Assembly (NCBI GenBank): GCA_946406115.1
Contig: OX291551.1
Location: forward strand, 12,028,001-12,092,000
Source: Apoda limacodes
Lineage: Eukaryota > Arthropoda > Insecta > Lepidoptera > Limacodidae
Reading direction: 5' to 3'
DNA: 64,000 nt
The position numbers and the translations under genes are program-made. Position 1 is the first letter of the stretch. Each line of letters opens with the position of its first letter. Shown here in pieces: positions 51,770 through 62,254 of the stretch. The notes under the pieces were generated by a model. That model was not told where the DNA came from. It was given only the letters and a program-made list of their open reading frames with translations, and ran no database searches.

Positions 51770-53639
51770 AACTTCTCAAATGTACGGTTAAGTTGTCTAA
51801 CGCAGCATCAAGATATTCAGAATAATTCAATGAAAATAATTATTTGCATTCATTCAAGTAAATATATTCTTCTTCATTGTCTTAACTGAAGACAACGTTT
51901 TTTTTCCAGTGAAAGTTTTAATAGAATGAAGTGTAACAGCAATAGTAAAATCTGGGTATTAAAGTGGATCAAAAGTAGCAATCAGAAATAATACTTCATG
52001 GAAATACATATATATAGCTCTCGGAAATAATTTTATTGATAACAATCTATATAATTGTCTTACACACACAATCAAATATGTGGATGGGTATCAATTAAAA
52101 ATAAATAACTTCCGCCTACCCACTTGCTTATCTAGATTCAGTCAAACTTCAACATCGCTGAAATGTTCAATTCTATTATTTTCTCAGGAAAAGTTGATTC
52201 TGAGAACGGTAGAATGCATTTAAAATTCAAACGAGTCGCGTAACAAAATATTTGTCTTGTAGGCTTTCCGGAAAATAGCCCGTCATTCTCACCCTGCCCA
52301 CAAATCCGTTCTGGATTATTCCAATACCTCTCTGTCCATGAACTCAAAACTATTTATTTCTGCTTGTTTTCTTGCAAAGATTTTCTATAGGTATTCATTA
52401 ATTTCTGTTGAATCAAACACGTAATATAAACTGCTACAGAAGCGCAGCGATATTTATAAAACAAAGTCTTTACATGACATCTATAACTGAAATAACTAAA
52501 TGCTTGTTTGCCACCTTGGTGGTATCAAGAAATCCTTAAATTTTCTTGTTTTGGAATTTAATTGGAATTTGATTTGGAATGGAAAATAATAAATAATGAA
52601 ACTAGTAAAGCTAGGAATTCTTGTCAGGACTTTGAGTTTATTGTGGATGATACTAGTTTAAAAACAAATTTAAGGTAGCAGTTGCCTTTGAATTTTCTTT
52701 AGCAATATTCCATTCAAAACAACTGAAAATATTAACTCAAGTCCAATTTTAGCAAAAAAATTAATAAAAACGAATGTTCCTGAATGTAAAGTTTCCTTTG
52801 TATTTAAATCATTAGTCTTACGGATATCATAATTTGCCATTTCTAAAATTGTAAATTGGTTTCACGCTAATAATTTGTTACTTAATGAGAAAAAAATCAA
52901 ATGTGTTAAATTTACATTACCAAATGTTAGTCAGATCCAGACATGTAGTTATATTAATGGCGAGCAATGCGAACTTGTTAATTCAACAGTCTTCAACTTC
53001 AATGGGGTCCTCATATTCATAACCTAGCCAAAAAACTTAGCTCTGCTATGTATGCGATCAATTAAATAAGACAATTGACCGATGTCGACACTGCAAAAAT
53101 AATTTAAATCCTTCATCAAACAACTACTTTGTAAAAAAGCATACTTTAATATTTCAGACTATGTAAATGATAAAAATCCATGAGACTGAAGATGTTAAAT
53201 AATCAAAAAATAATATTTAATAACTTTGACGATTCAAAAGTATTTATAATATTCTAATTATAATTTGAATAAGAAAAATTGACTTTGACTTGATTTATAA
53301 ATTAGAATCTCCGTTCTTTCTTTGCCAAGCCACTGTCTTACGTTCCTAGTCCATGATATTCTTCTTCTGCCTTTTTCTCGGTGCCTTTTAATTTTTTTTC
53401 AACTATCAGTCTCAACAAACTATACTTTTCCTGTCTATACATATGACCAAAATACGTTGTTTTCCTTTTGGGAAAATTGGAACTCCCATAGTGAAATGCT
53501 GGACAAAAATCAAAAATCTTTGATTTCTGATTTGCAAATCGCGAAATTAAAATATTTTTTACAACTACTGGTTACAAACTAATAATTTGCCAACTTGAAG
53601 CAGTAGTAAGTATCTGTTGTCATCATTAATAACAATTTC
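51770..53639. other. AT-rich DNA, mostly unassigned
   Basis: Holds a LINE-tail scrap at 52500-52535 ('gcttgtttgccaccttggtg') and a 69-codon minus frame at 52138-52347 (SSWTERYWNNPERICGQGEN…) that looks more protein-like than its surroundings but matches nothing I know. The 53300-53480 stretch ('cttacgttcctagtccatga') resembles an antisense LINE 3' region. No complete gene. Confidence 0.4.
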
Positions 53640-54125
53640 TCAAAAAACACGTTTAATGCCTTGGTGTACCAAGCGTCCAAAGGTTACAGTAACAGAAAAG
53701 TGAAAGAAAAAAAATCGAGACAAGCGGTAGATATCACAGGAGGGCAAATAATCTCCTAACACTTAAGGGTTTTCAATATCGCTTAAGCGGGGTCGTCAAC
53801 TATTTTCACAGCTCTTTTCTGAACCAAGTCAAAACTTCTTGGACACCGACTTGACCTTATAAGCGTCGCTAAAGGTGTCAACACCACGAATGTCAAAGCT
53901 CTTGGAGTTGGTAAGAGGCGCGTTCTGGAATTTTAGAACCGTAATACATTTTTGGAATGGATAGAATCGCAATAAGTATTCCCGTCCCCAGTCAGAGAGC
54001 TCGGAAAATCTCTCTCGATTTTAACACAAGTTCTCCGAGGCCGAGGAATGCTTGCGATCCGGATAATAGCGTCTCTGGTCCTGTCATCAGCATAGCAAAG
54101 TGTGAAATCAGTAGACAAAATATAA
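53640..54125 (-). pseudogene. Jockey-like LINE RT relic around the catalytic box
   Basis: The minus strand gives LCYADDRTRDAIIR (the catalytic YADD box), then in other frames ITVLKFQNAPLTNSKSF, DIRGVDTFSDAYKVKSVSKK and, after an internal deletion, VQKRAVKIVDDPA. These are homologous to FQNTPFSISKSIGILGVDIS and VQRRAVIIVDD of the relic at 3983, so it is the same family. A deletion of about 60 codons removes the segment between SKK and VQKR. The 147-codon frame drawn over this region is only partly coding. Confidence 0.75.
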
Positions 54126-56289
54126 TTGATGTCGTAGAAACAACATAGGAGACAGCTCAGTTCAATGCGATATAAATACGAGTCAAGACTTAGCAATTTG
54201 TGTTCTGTAGGTACTTCTGTAGGCTTATAAACTATAGTGGTATATGCAAATACCGGTAGTGCTTTTTTTGATACATTTATGAAGCTGTCCATGCTAGTAT
54301 CAACTTGATAACAAAAGTATAGTTTTTGAATTTCAAAGACGTTACTTTTACCGTTCTCTATAAAAATTTTAAGCATAAGTCTTATAAATTTGACAAAAAC
54401 AGAGCTTTATACTTGGTAATAAAATGTGTTCAACTGTCACTAAATATACCAATTACCGAACTATAATGATTTTAGTTCAATTTGTTTATATCACCACACC
54501 GATCTATTAGCATCGTATAATTAGTTTAGTTATCGTATTACTCATAGTGTCGGTGTACTCTTAGGAAATACAGACACTTTATCTAAAAAAAGCTTAGGTT
54601 TGAATAATAATTTTATTTTATTTCTATTAAACATATTGGATTGCACAACAAGTGGAAAAAAGGCAATTTCTTATGCGAGGACCTAGGGTGAATTCCGAGA
54701 GTTGTAGTAAAAGTAAGTATATACATTCAAAACTAAATATTGTTCAACATTCAATTAATATTTAGCACACAATAACTATTCTGTCCGTCCAGAATTAGCA
54801 AAAGGTCGTTATTTTGGACATTCCACACATCACATCACATTGAGAACATCCTTCGGTTTTTGACTGCAATCAAAAATAAAGAGAAAACTTGCTAATAACT
54901 AAAAACAAGGGCATTAGCAGTTGAGTGAACGCTTGTACTTGAAGAGCCCTTAACTTTGATTTGGTATTATCTCCACGGTCAACGCTCTACGTTCAACTTT
55001 GATGGAGATAACTAGCGGCGTTTAACGTCTACTTCACGCTATCCTAAAAAATCCAGTTCCAAACTGACTAAAATATCATAGATTGTAAAAAGACCAACAC
55101 GTTTGTTTTAATTAATACATGTTTATGTTACTTTGTTGTTTCCAGTAACACCTACTTTATAATCTTATTTTACTAGATTTCCTCTACCCAAAGATTGTCT
55201 AGAAGAAATCGCTTAACAGCAATAAGACCGCTTAAATTCTACTTACCAATCAATTTTTACATTACATTACACGTTCCCAATTTTTACATTACATTACAAG
55301 TTCCATTACTAAATTTTTTTTTTTAAAGTAGGTTTTAAACATCTTGTTCAAAAATGATCATAAGCGTCCTAAAACATTTTGACTTTTTTCCAATATCGTC
55401 CAAAACCAAGCAAGTGACAAATATAACAGATTTAACATCTTTGTAGTGTTTATTATTAAGGTAAATTTTAAATGAAGAAAATAATACAATGGCATGCCCT
55501 TACATTGTATTTGTGATACTTACAACATGAGAAAGTAGTTTGCAGCAACGAGTGTCGCAGATTTGTCATAAAAGAGCCAACTTGTGTTATAAACACGTAC
55601 CTAAGTTCTTTGAGCCATTCTACTTTAACATTTAAGACACGTTCCAACTTTAGTACATGTCATACAAGTTGAACGAGGTTAGTTTAAAATAAACAAATAC
55701 TTACAACTAATATTTTTTTGCAATAACATAATTATGTCTTAATTATTTTTCTTTTTATAGGAATTTTTGTTCTATAAATTTATATTAATTCTATTTAATA
55801 TCATGTAAAAGTTATAGTCTGTTTGTTTGCCATTTCTGAACAAATGATTTTCGGCATAAAGATAGCTGGAGGGATGAAAAAGACATAAAATACGATTTAA
55901 TTTACGTATTACGGAAAAATGATATTAAGAGCTTTAAAAGAGAAGAGGAGAAAACTATAAGGCACTTACGTTTACACCGCTACGATGTAATGGGGTGACT
56001 TTGTTTAGGGCACAAAGATAGGTGGAAAAACAGAAAATAATTGAAAATATCTTCTGGATCGGTTAATTATTTAAAGAAAAATGTTTAAACTCAATTTTTT
56101 TTTCTGTGGATTTATCATACGATAGCAGTCGCTCAGCCAAGTCAGACGCCTGAAGGGCGGCTTGTAAGCTTAGACAAGCGAGTAGCAAGCAACTCGCTAG
56201 CACGAGAATATTTGACAACACGCACTTGGCAACACCTAACATCTCAATCTAAAATCTAACATCAATTGTTTGTAGACGAAGCAAGTGTT
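54126..56289. other. AT-rich DNA, no gene seen
   Basis: Nothing recognised except a duplicated 'ttttacattacattacacgt / caagtt' pair at 55255-55305 and a GC-richer phrase at 56120-56200 ('gtcagacgcctgaagggcgg') that I recall as part of a lepidopteran repeat. Confidence 0.4.
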
Positions 56290-56440
56290 AAAACATTTTT
56301 GAAGTAAAAACTTCTTTAGCGGCGTTGTGCACTTTTTTTGGTATGGGTAAAAAATGATAAACTCGCGTCAGGTCACGTGTCCTAATCGTGGAAATTCGTA
56401 ATACGGAAACCGTAATGCCACGCCTATTATAATTTTTATT
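56290..56440 (-). mobile_element. Dispersed element 'aataggcgtggcattac', short copy
   Basis: Reverse complement of the two outer parts of 39684-40120 joined directly, without the ~300-bp GC-rich middle. Confidence 0.65.
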
Positions 56441-56739
56441 TTTAGTATTCGCGATTATGAATAGCACAGGGAGGTTGGATATGGAATTTTAATTCTATGA
56501 CAGATTGCGATGTCAAATATACTACGTCAAAAAAGTAAATAAACAAACATTATTATTTCTTGACAATGTCAAAGACATGTCTTGTGACATATTTGAGTGT
56601 TAAGCGCGAATCGTGTGTAAAGGTTTTCACTTCTGCCGGCACTCCCGGAGTGCAACTCGTTTTTTATTTTCTCAACTAAGGCTAAACCAAAAGGGTATAT
56701 GTTTTTGGCTGGTATGTATGTTTTTTTTCTCAATACCAC

Positions 56740-56970
56740 TAAAGTGCAGCAAACAAGCTAACGGTCCGCCTGACGGTAAGCGGTGACCGCAGTCTATGGA
56801 CGCCTACAACACCAGGGCATTATTCGTGCATTACCAACCCTTTAAAAATTTAATCACTTCTTTCTAAAACAACCCCATACTATAGTCCTCAGAGTAAACC
56901 TTGGCAATGAGGTCATTCCACAACCTAAGCGTCAGCGAGAGGAAGTTTTAGATCCTCTGCTCTGATCATT
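56740..56970 (-). pseudogene. Jockey-like LINE 3' end
   Basis: The minus strand reads RLWNDLIAKVYSEDYSMGLF, stop, KEVIKFLKGW, then the untranslated tail 'gaccgcagtctatggacgcc' and 'gcaaacaagctaacggtccg' (plus-strand view). It ties the short tail repeats at 10763, 11068, 18545 and 52500 to this LINE family. Confidence 0.8.
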
Positions 56971-57054
56971 TGCTTTGTGGGTGACCATTTTATCTGTTCC
57001 CGCATCTTCTTAACTACCTATCATCATTTGACAAATGGGGTATCGTTAGAAGTG

Positions 57055-57130
57055 ACTTGATAGTCCAATGGTTAAAAACTATGAGGCATCACACTAAGTT
57101 AATATCGCGCCCTTTAGAGGACACGAATCC
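57055..57130 (+). mobile_element. Possible tRNA-derived SINE scrap
   Basis: 'gatagtccaatggttaaaaa' resembles an A-box region and 'gaggacacgaatcctgta' a degenerate B box about 50 bp later. No body recognised. Confidence 0.3.
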
Positions 57131-57139
57131 TGTATTATT

Positions 57140-58317
57140 TGTTTTGAATGTTCCGTGTAGGATATCATATGAAAGGGCTTATAAAAAAGTTGATTTTGCA
57201 CTTCAAAATAAATACAACTAAAAATAAAACTAAACACGTCATATTTGTTTAGTACACAAACAGGTTGTTTAGTCGGGTTTTTTATTTGTCAAACTTCTAC
57301 TACTTGTCTAAAACGTATTTAAATTAAATCATAAATGATTCTTAAAAAAACTTCTAAAAAGCAAACTTGGCATTGTTGAAAGGGTCCAGCATATTAATTA
57401 TGTAAGTTATCATAATTTAAAAAGGGCTAATTGAAAGATACTTGGAACAAAAACGTTTACAAGGTGTGAGGACTTAATTACTGCAATTAATGAGGTTGAA
57501 GGAAAGAGAGGTCCAGCTAAAATAAATTTCACTGTGTACAAAAAATTATGCATTTAGTAAAATTTGTAAAAAAGTCAAAGACTTTTAATTTTTTTTATGA
57601 AAATATTAAAATTGAACGACTTGATCGTTCTGAGAAAAATTAAAACCTATAATAAAGTTGGGTACAAATTCATAATTGAAAAGAGTTAGAAAAGAATAGT
57701 AAAGAATGTATTACAATTGAAATCTATACTTATACCTGTATAAAGTCAGTGAGTTTGTTACAACGTGCTAAACTCAGGAACTACTAAACAAATTAGAAAG
57801 TTATTTTTGCATTCGACAACTGGTTTATAATAAAACGTTCCCATACTGTTTTCTTTTATGCTACTGCCACTTAATTAACACTGAAAACACGAACTGCTGC
57901 TAAACTAAATTAATTACGATCATTGGTAAAACCACTCGCGTGCCACCTATTGCAAAATAGTTGTACTCATTTAGAAACCTTCCTAGCTATGTGCCCCAAC
58001 TCACCAAGGTTTCATCTTAATCAGATGAATGGGTGAGAAAAGATTCTCATACAAACTTCCAAACCCATTATATCTCTTTATTGGGAGGTATTTTTGAACA
58101 TGGTAAAACACGTTTTAAAATAAAACGGCAGAAATCCGTTTTTTATGGATTTAATTAAAAAAAAAATCACACAAACTTTTTACCTCCATTTCTACCCTAT
58201 TATAGCAAAGTACTGCCTGGTAAGTATATTATTTTACACACTGGCAACTGTTAACGAAATTTAAACTCAAAATATGGTTACTGAAAAAAAAAGAAACAAA
58301 ATAACCGTCAAAAACGT
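57140..58317. other. AT-rich DNA, no gene seen
   Basis: No repeat, frame or structure worth naming. Confidence 0.45.
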
Positions 58318-58320
58318 GTA

Positions 58321-58370
58321 CAATGCAAAAAACTTTTCTGACCTTCTGACCTTGGGTGTTCGGTCGCATA
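58321..58370. mobile_element. Half copy of the 130-bp MITE
   Basis: 'caatgcaaaaaacttttctg', 'accttctgaccttgggtgtt' and 'cggtcgc' match the reverse complement of the right half of 38429-38558. Confidence 0.6.
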
Positions 58371-58617
58371 CCATAAGCCAATTAGGTGTGCATGTTATAT
58401 TAAATAAATATTAAGTAAATTTTAAATGAATTTTAATATTAATAATGAAAATTGAATAAAAACTTTTAAAATTAAGGGTTTTTTAATGAAGTGGTTAATC
58501 ATTTGTATGTATATATAACTCAAAGTTTTTATGTTCGTTTTGCAGCTAAACCGCTAAACCGATCTTGATTAATTTGGTGGTGTGATAGCTTGAACCTTGA
58601 GAAAGGACAAAAGATAC

Positions 58618-58685
58618 CTAAAAAATCGGACAACTGCGAGTCGAACTCGCGCACGAAGGGTTCCGTACCATTATCTATAAAAAGG
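58618..58685 (-). repeat. 'agggttccgtaccc' family, antisense 3' end
   Basis: 'aaaaaatcggacaactgcga' then 'gtcgaactcgcgcacgaagg' and 'gttccgtaccattatc' are the reversed tail of the copies at 28490, 34205 and 39112. Confidence 0.7.
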
Positions 58686-59214
58686 GCCAAGTTGCAGAAG
58701 TATTGAAATTAAAGTTTTTTTTATTGATAATCAAATCAAATCATTAAAAACTGAACTTTCAAATCGAAAATTGCAAACTTATCTAGGCGTTCTTCATCTT
58801 CGAGACATCCAAACAACTTGCGCGCTTTTAAGCGCAGCTGCCTGTCACACACTCGATTCGATGTTGCGCCAAGCGCGCTGGCTAGTCCAATGCGTCATTT
58901 GAACGTAACTATTGTTATCAATTTAAGAAGAATAGTCTGTAGAATATTTTTATTTTATTTTTTATAGTTATATATCGTTCATTTACTTAAATTTCTTTTT
59001 CCTGTTTTACAGATGTACCTACTTCATATAAGTAACTTTTAATGGAATTTGTATGAAAATTTCACTTTTCCAAGTACCTTTCTTCACTTGGTCGACTATT
59101 ACTCGTTAGCCTGTAAAGTGGACTTACCTGTGATAGTTTTCCTTTTAAATTTATTATATTCACTAACACCGTAATTTTTTTAAACATCAAAATACGATAC
59201 TTTCGCTGGTAGAT

Positions 59215-59227
59215 GGGGGGGGGGGGG
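59215..59227 (+). repeat. G homopolymer (13)
   Basis: Thirteen consecutive G followed by (ACG)n, very unusual in this AT-rich sequence; length may be an assembly uncertainty. Confidence 0.8.
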
Positions 59228-59249
59228 ACGACGACGACACTTGATTCAA

Positions 59250-59435
59250 CCATTTTTTTTCAAAGATTTTATTCTACCACTTTGTCGGTTTCAACAATGT
59301 GTATATCCCTGCCACATTGCAGCTTTCTCGTATTAGTAGTTTTTGAACTAAGCCGCAGACAGACAGACGGACGGACGGACGGACGCACATGGCGAACCTA
59401 TAAGGGTTCCTTGTTGACTAAGAAAAAGTCGGATT
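59250..59435 (-). repeat. 'agggttccttgttgac' repeat, antisense
   Basis: 'cacattgcagctttctcgta', (GACG/GACA)n and 'cctataagggttccttgttg' are the antisense head of the family represented at 2483. The 81-codon frame here reads through it. Confidence 0.55.
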
Positions 59436-59594
59436 TGCTTACAGAGGGTCAAAAGTAACTGGAATAGCCGATTTTATTGAAAATTTATAAAATAAGGTAA
59501 AAAACTAGCTACTCAAAAAACATCAAGGGTAAGACAAATTAGCACTGAAAGGACACATCAGCGGTATAAAAAAAACAAAACGGCAAACATTTTT

Positions 59595-59675
59595 ACTGTA
59601 ATCAAGGAGTTGCTGTAAAAATACCTCTTTCGCCTTTAACAGAATTTAGTGCAGGCGGAATGCGGGCCAAAACTT
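59595..59675 (-). repeat. Antisense short-repeat end
   Basis: 'aatcaaggagttgctgtaaa' and 'gcaggcggaatgcgggccaa' resemble 26130-26230. Confidence 0.45.
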
Positions 59676-60258
59676 GTATATAATAAAAAAAATCCTGTAA
59701 TTTACGTGCATAATGCATATGAGTAGGATTTTTAAAAGATTGTGCGTTTGATGTTTGAAAGCGAAATAAAAACATTTACTAGGTAAGTGGATATTTTTTT
59801 TTATGTGTCACAATACGTAGATATCATATAGTATTTTTAGTACATTGTCAGTATTGTAAATATATTCTCTATACTATACCACTATTTCAAATAAGTTCAT
59901 GACGAGAATTCGTTTATTTTTACTGTTGTTCATAATTGGAAACCGATATTGTAATGGGTACCAGTGATGAACAAATTGTCCATAAGTGGTAATTTTTTGT
60001 TTAAACATTTTTTTACTCAATTTTATTCCGTTTTATAAAATTATTGCGATTGTTAATTGCGAGGGTGCTATCTAAAAACTCACAAGATCCAGTTATGAAC
60101 ATATGTCCAATAATGGGTGTCCATTACTGGTTCTTTCAAATGGAAGGTTATTAGTCAATGTTTTATTTTCATTAGTTGATCTTATTATTTTAATTAAATA
60201 CTTTCAGAGGCTGTGCCTATGTGTTAATTTTTACTATTTTTTTTATTTTTTAATAGAA

Positions 60259-61004
60259 ATGACTCCAACCAAAAATTATACACCACAACAGATGGGCCAG
60301 GCGATAGAGGCGGTTAGAAAAGGACTCAGTGTGGGGACTGCAGCAAAAAAATATCGCGTTCCACGTATTACCTTAAGGAATAAGATAACTGGTAAAGTCC
60401 AGCAAATTGTGCCATGGGCCCTCCCACAGTTCTGTCAGGTGAAGAAGAAAATATTCTAAAAGGATTTTAGCTTTAGCCGACAGACATTTTCCCATATCTA
60501 AAGAACAGCTGTTGGATAGTGTCCAACAAATTATCATCAATGATAAAAGACGCAATCCATTTAGTGAAAACAGACCAGAAAAAAATGGTTTTATGCGTTT
60601 TTTTAAATCCAAAGCCTGGGCGTGTGTTGGCGAGGAGAGGCGATTAAAATATCTACGCTACAAGCGGCAACGAAAAAGAGAACTTGACCGTATTAATAAC
60701 AGCAAATGCGGTAGGTGATATGGCCCCACCTATGATTGTGTTCTCGTACGAGCGTGTGCCAAGCAATATAGCAAACAGTGTACCCGATACATTCGGAATA
60801 GGACAATCAGACACAGGATGGATGTGTGGAGCAACTTTTTACAAATATATAACTAACTTGTTCCTTTCATGGATGATTCAAAGTAATATTACTTTACCTA
60901 TAATATTTTTTTTAGATGGATACCGTTCGCATTTAACCACATATTTATCAGAATTTTGTTCAAAGAATGTGATTGAAGTGGTAGCACTATATCCTAATAG
61001 TAGG
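60259..61004 (+). pseudogene. Pogo/Tigger-type transposase relic
   Basis: Starts at Met 60259 with a psq-type helix-turn-helix: MTPTKNYTPQQMGQAIEAVR, KGLSVGTAAKKYRVPRITLR, NKITGK. After frameshifts come GPPTVLSGEEENIL, DRHFPISKEQLLDSVQQIII, NDKRRNPFSENRPEKNGFMR, then KPGRVLARRGD, LTVLITANAVGDMAPPMIVF, SYERVPSNIANSVPDTFGIG and IIFFLDGYRSHLTTYLSEFC. The second catalytic Asp (FFLDGYRSH) is visible. The segment with the first Asp (…DE.GF) is deleted between 60610 and 60625. The end is replaced by the 60-bp repeat at 61005. Tigger proteins normally run on past VALYPN. Non-functional. Confidence 0.85.
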
Positions 61005-61290
61005 TGTTTATTGGGCATTCTGGCTCACTTTCCGCAGCGCAGATGCTGGCGCATCTTCACTGCTCCAATTGAGCTAGAATGCCCAATAAACATTTTGGAA
61101 TTGATTACGTGCATCTGCGCTGCGGAAAGTGAGCCAGAATGCCCAATAAACATTTTGGAATTGATTACGTGCATCTGCGCTGCGGAAAGTGAGCCAGAAT
61201 GCCCAATAAACATATTGGAATTGATTACGTGCATCTGCGCTGCGGAAAGTGAGCCAGAATGCCCAATAAACATTTTGAAATTGGTTACGT
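61005..61290. repeat. 60-bp minisatellite with an inverted leading unit
   Basis: Three near-identical 60-bp units (61080-61139, 61140-61199, 61200-61259) plus a partial one. The 41 bp at 61005-61045 are the reverse complement of a unit's 'catctgcgctgcggaaagtg…' portion, so the block starts with a large hairpin. As 60 is a multiple of three, all frames stay open; the transposase frame acquires a repeating ECPINILELITCICAAESEP peptide. This explains the overlapping 82-codon minus frames. Confidence 0.9.
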
Positions 61291-61560
61291 AAAGTTTTCA
61301 ATTTGGGTGATGTAAACGACACGAAATAGTTTTTGAAATAACCACAGCGAATGATTAATTTACTAATAAAAACTTACCAATAAATATTTTTCATCACTTC
61401 CACTTGTTTAAATTAGATTTGTTTAAATCCTAAACCCATATTTATGACATTTAGATAAACATTTGTAATTAGTTTAATTCTTGAAAATATATGTCTGAAG
61501 ATAAACAAGATAAATAGAAGAACAACTAAATGGAATTGAACCATTTTGTTCTAGGTAAGA

Positions 61561-62249
61561 TCCTATCGTTTACTGCAATGACAAAGGAAAACATGTGCTC
61601 CGAGCAGATCGGACTCATTTAACGTTTTAACATAGATTAGATACAGACCAACCTTCTTCTAGCTCTATGCACAAGGTGTTTAGGCCGTATTTTTCAAAAC
61701 AAGGCAACAGGAAAGGATAACGTACTTGACATGACCAACCTTCTTCTAGCTCTATGCACAAGGCGTTTAGGCCGTATCGTTCCGTATTAGGATATAGGAG
61801 AGAAAATATGTTTTGACACAGATACAGACAAACCTTCTACTAGCTCTATGCACAAGGCGTTTAGACCATATTTTTCAAAACAAGGCAACAGGAAAGGATA
61901 ACGTACTTGACATGACCAACCTTCTTCTAGCTCTATGCACAAGGTGTTTAGGCCGTATCGTTCCGTATTAGGATATAGGAAAGAAAATATGTTTTGACAC
62001 AGATACAGACGAACCTTCTACTAGCTCTATGCACAAGGCGTTTACGTCATATTTTTCAAAACAAGGCATCAGGAAAGGATAACGTACTTGACATCGCCAA
62101 CCTTCTTCTAGCTCTATGCACAAGGTGTTTAGGCTGTATCGTTCCGTTTTAGGATACAGGGTGGGATAACTTAACACACTAATCTTATCTAACTCAAAGC
62201 ACATGATTTTTAAAGTTAAAACTTTCGTTATTGCAGTAAACGATATGAT
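61561..62249. repeat. Inverted-repeat-bounded block of 180-bp dimeric satellite
   Basis: Six ~90-bp half-units, each holding 'ccttct(t/a)ctagctctatgc' and 'acaaggtgtttaggccgta', alternate between two types (A at 61640, 61820, 62000; B at 61730, 61910, 62090), giving three 180-bp dimers. Outside them, 'cctatcgtttactgcaatga' (61562) and its reverse complement 'ttattgcagtaaacgatatg' (62228) face each other, followed inward by 'acatgtgct' / 'agcacatga'. No coding function is evident; the 78-codon minus frame is satellite read-through. Confidence 0.85.
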
Positions 62250-62254
62250 CTATT

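Noticed and set aside
60684..61292. 202-codon frame as a functional transposase gene
   Set aside because: It lacks the N-terminal DNA-binding domain in frame, lacks the segment with the first catalytic Asp, and its last ~95 codons are the 60-bp minisatellite.
61025..61322. Two 82-codon minus-strand frames with repeating 20-residue peptides
   Set aside because: A repeat unit of 60 bp without stops keeps every frame open; the peptides are a by-product.
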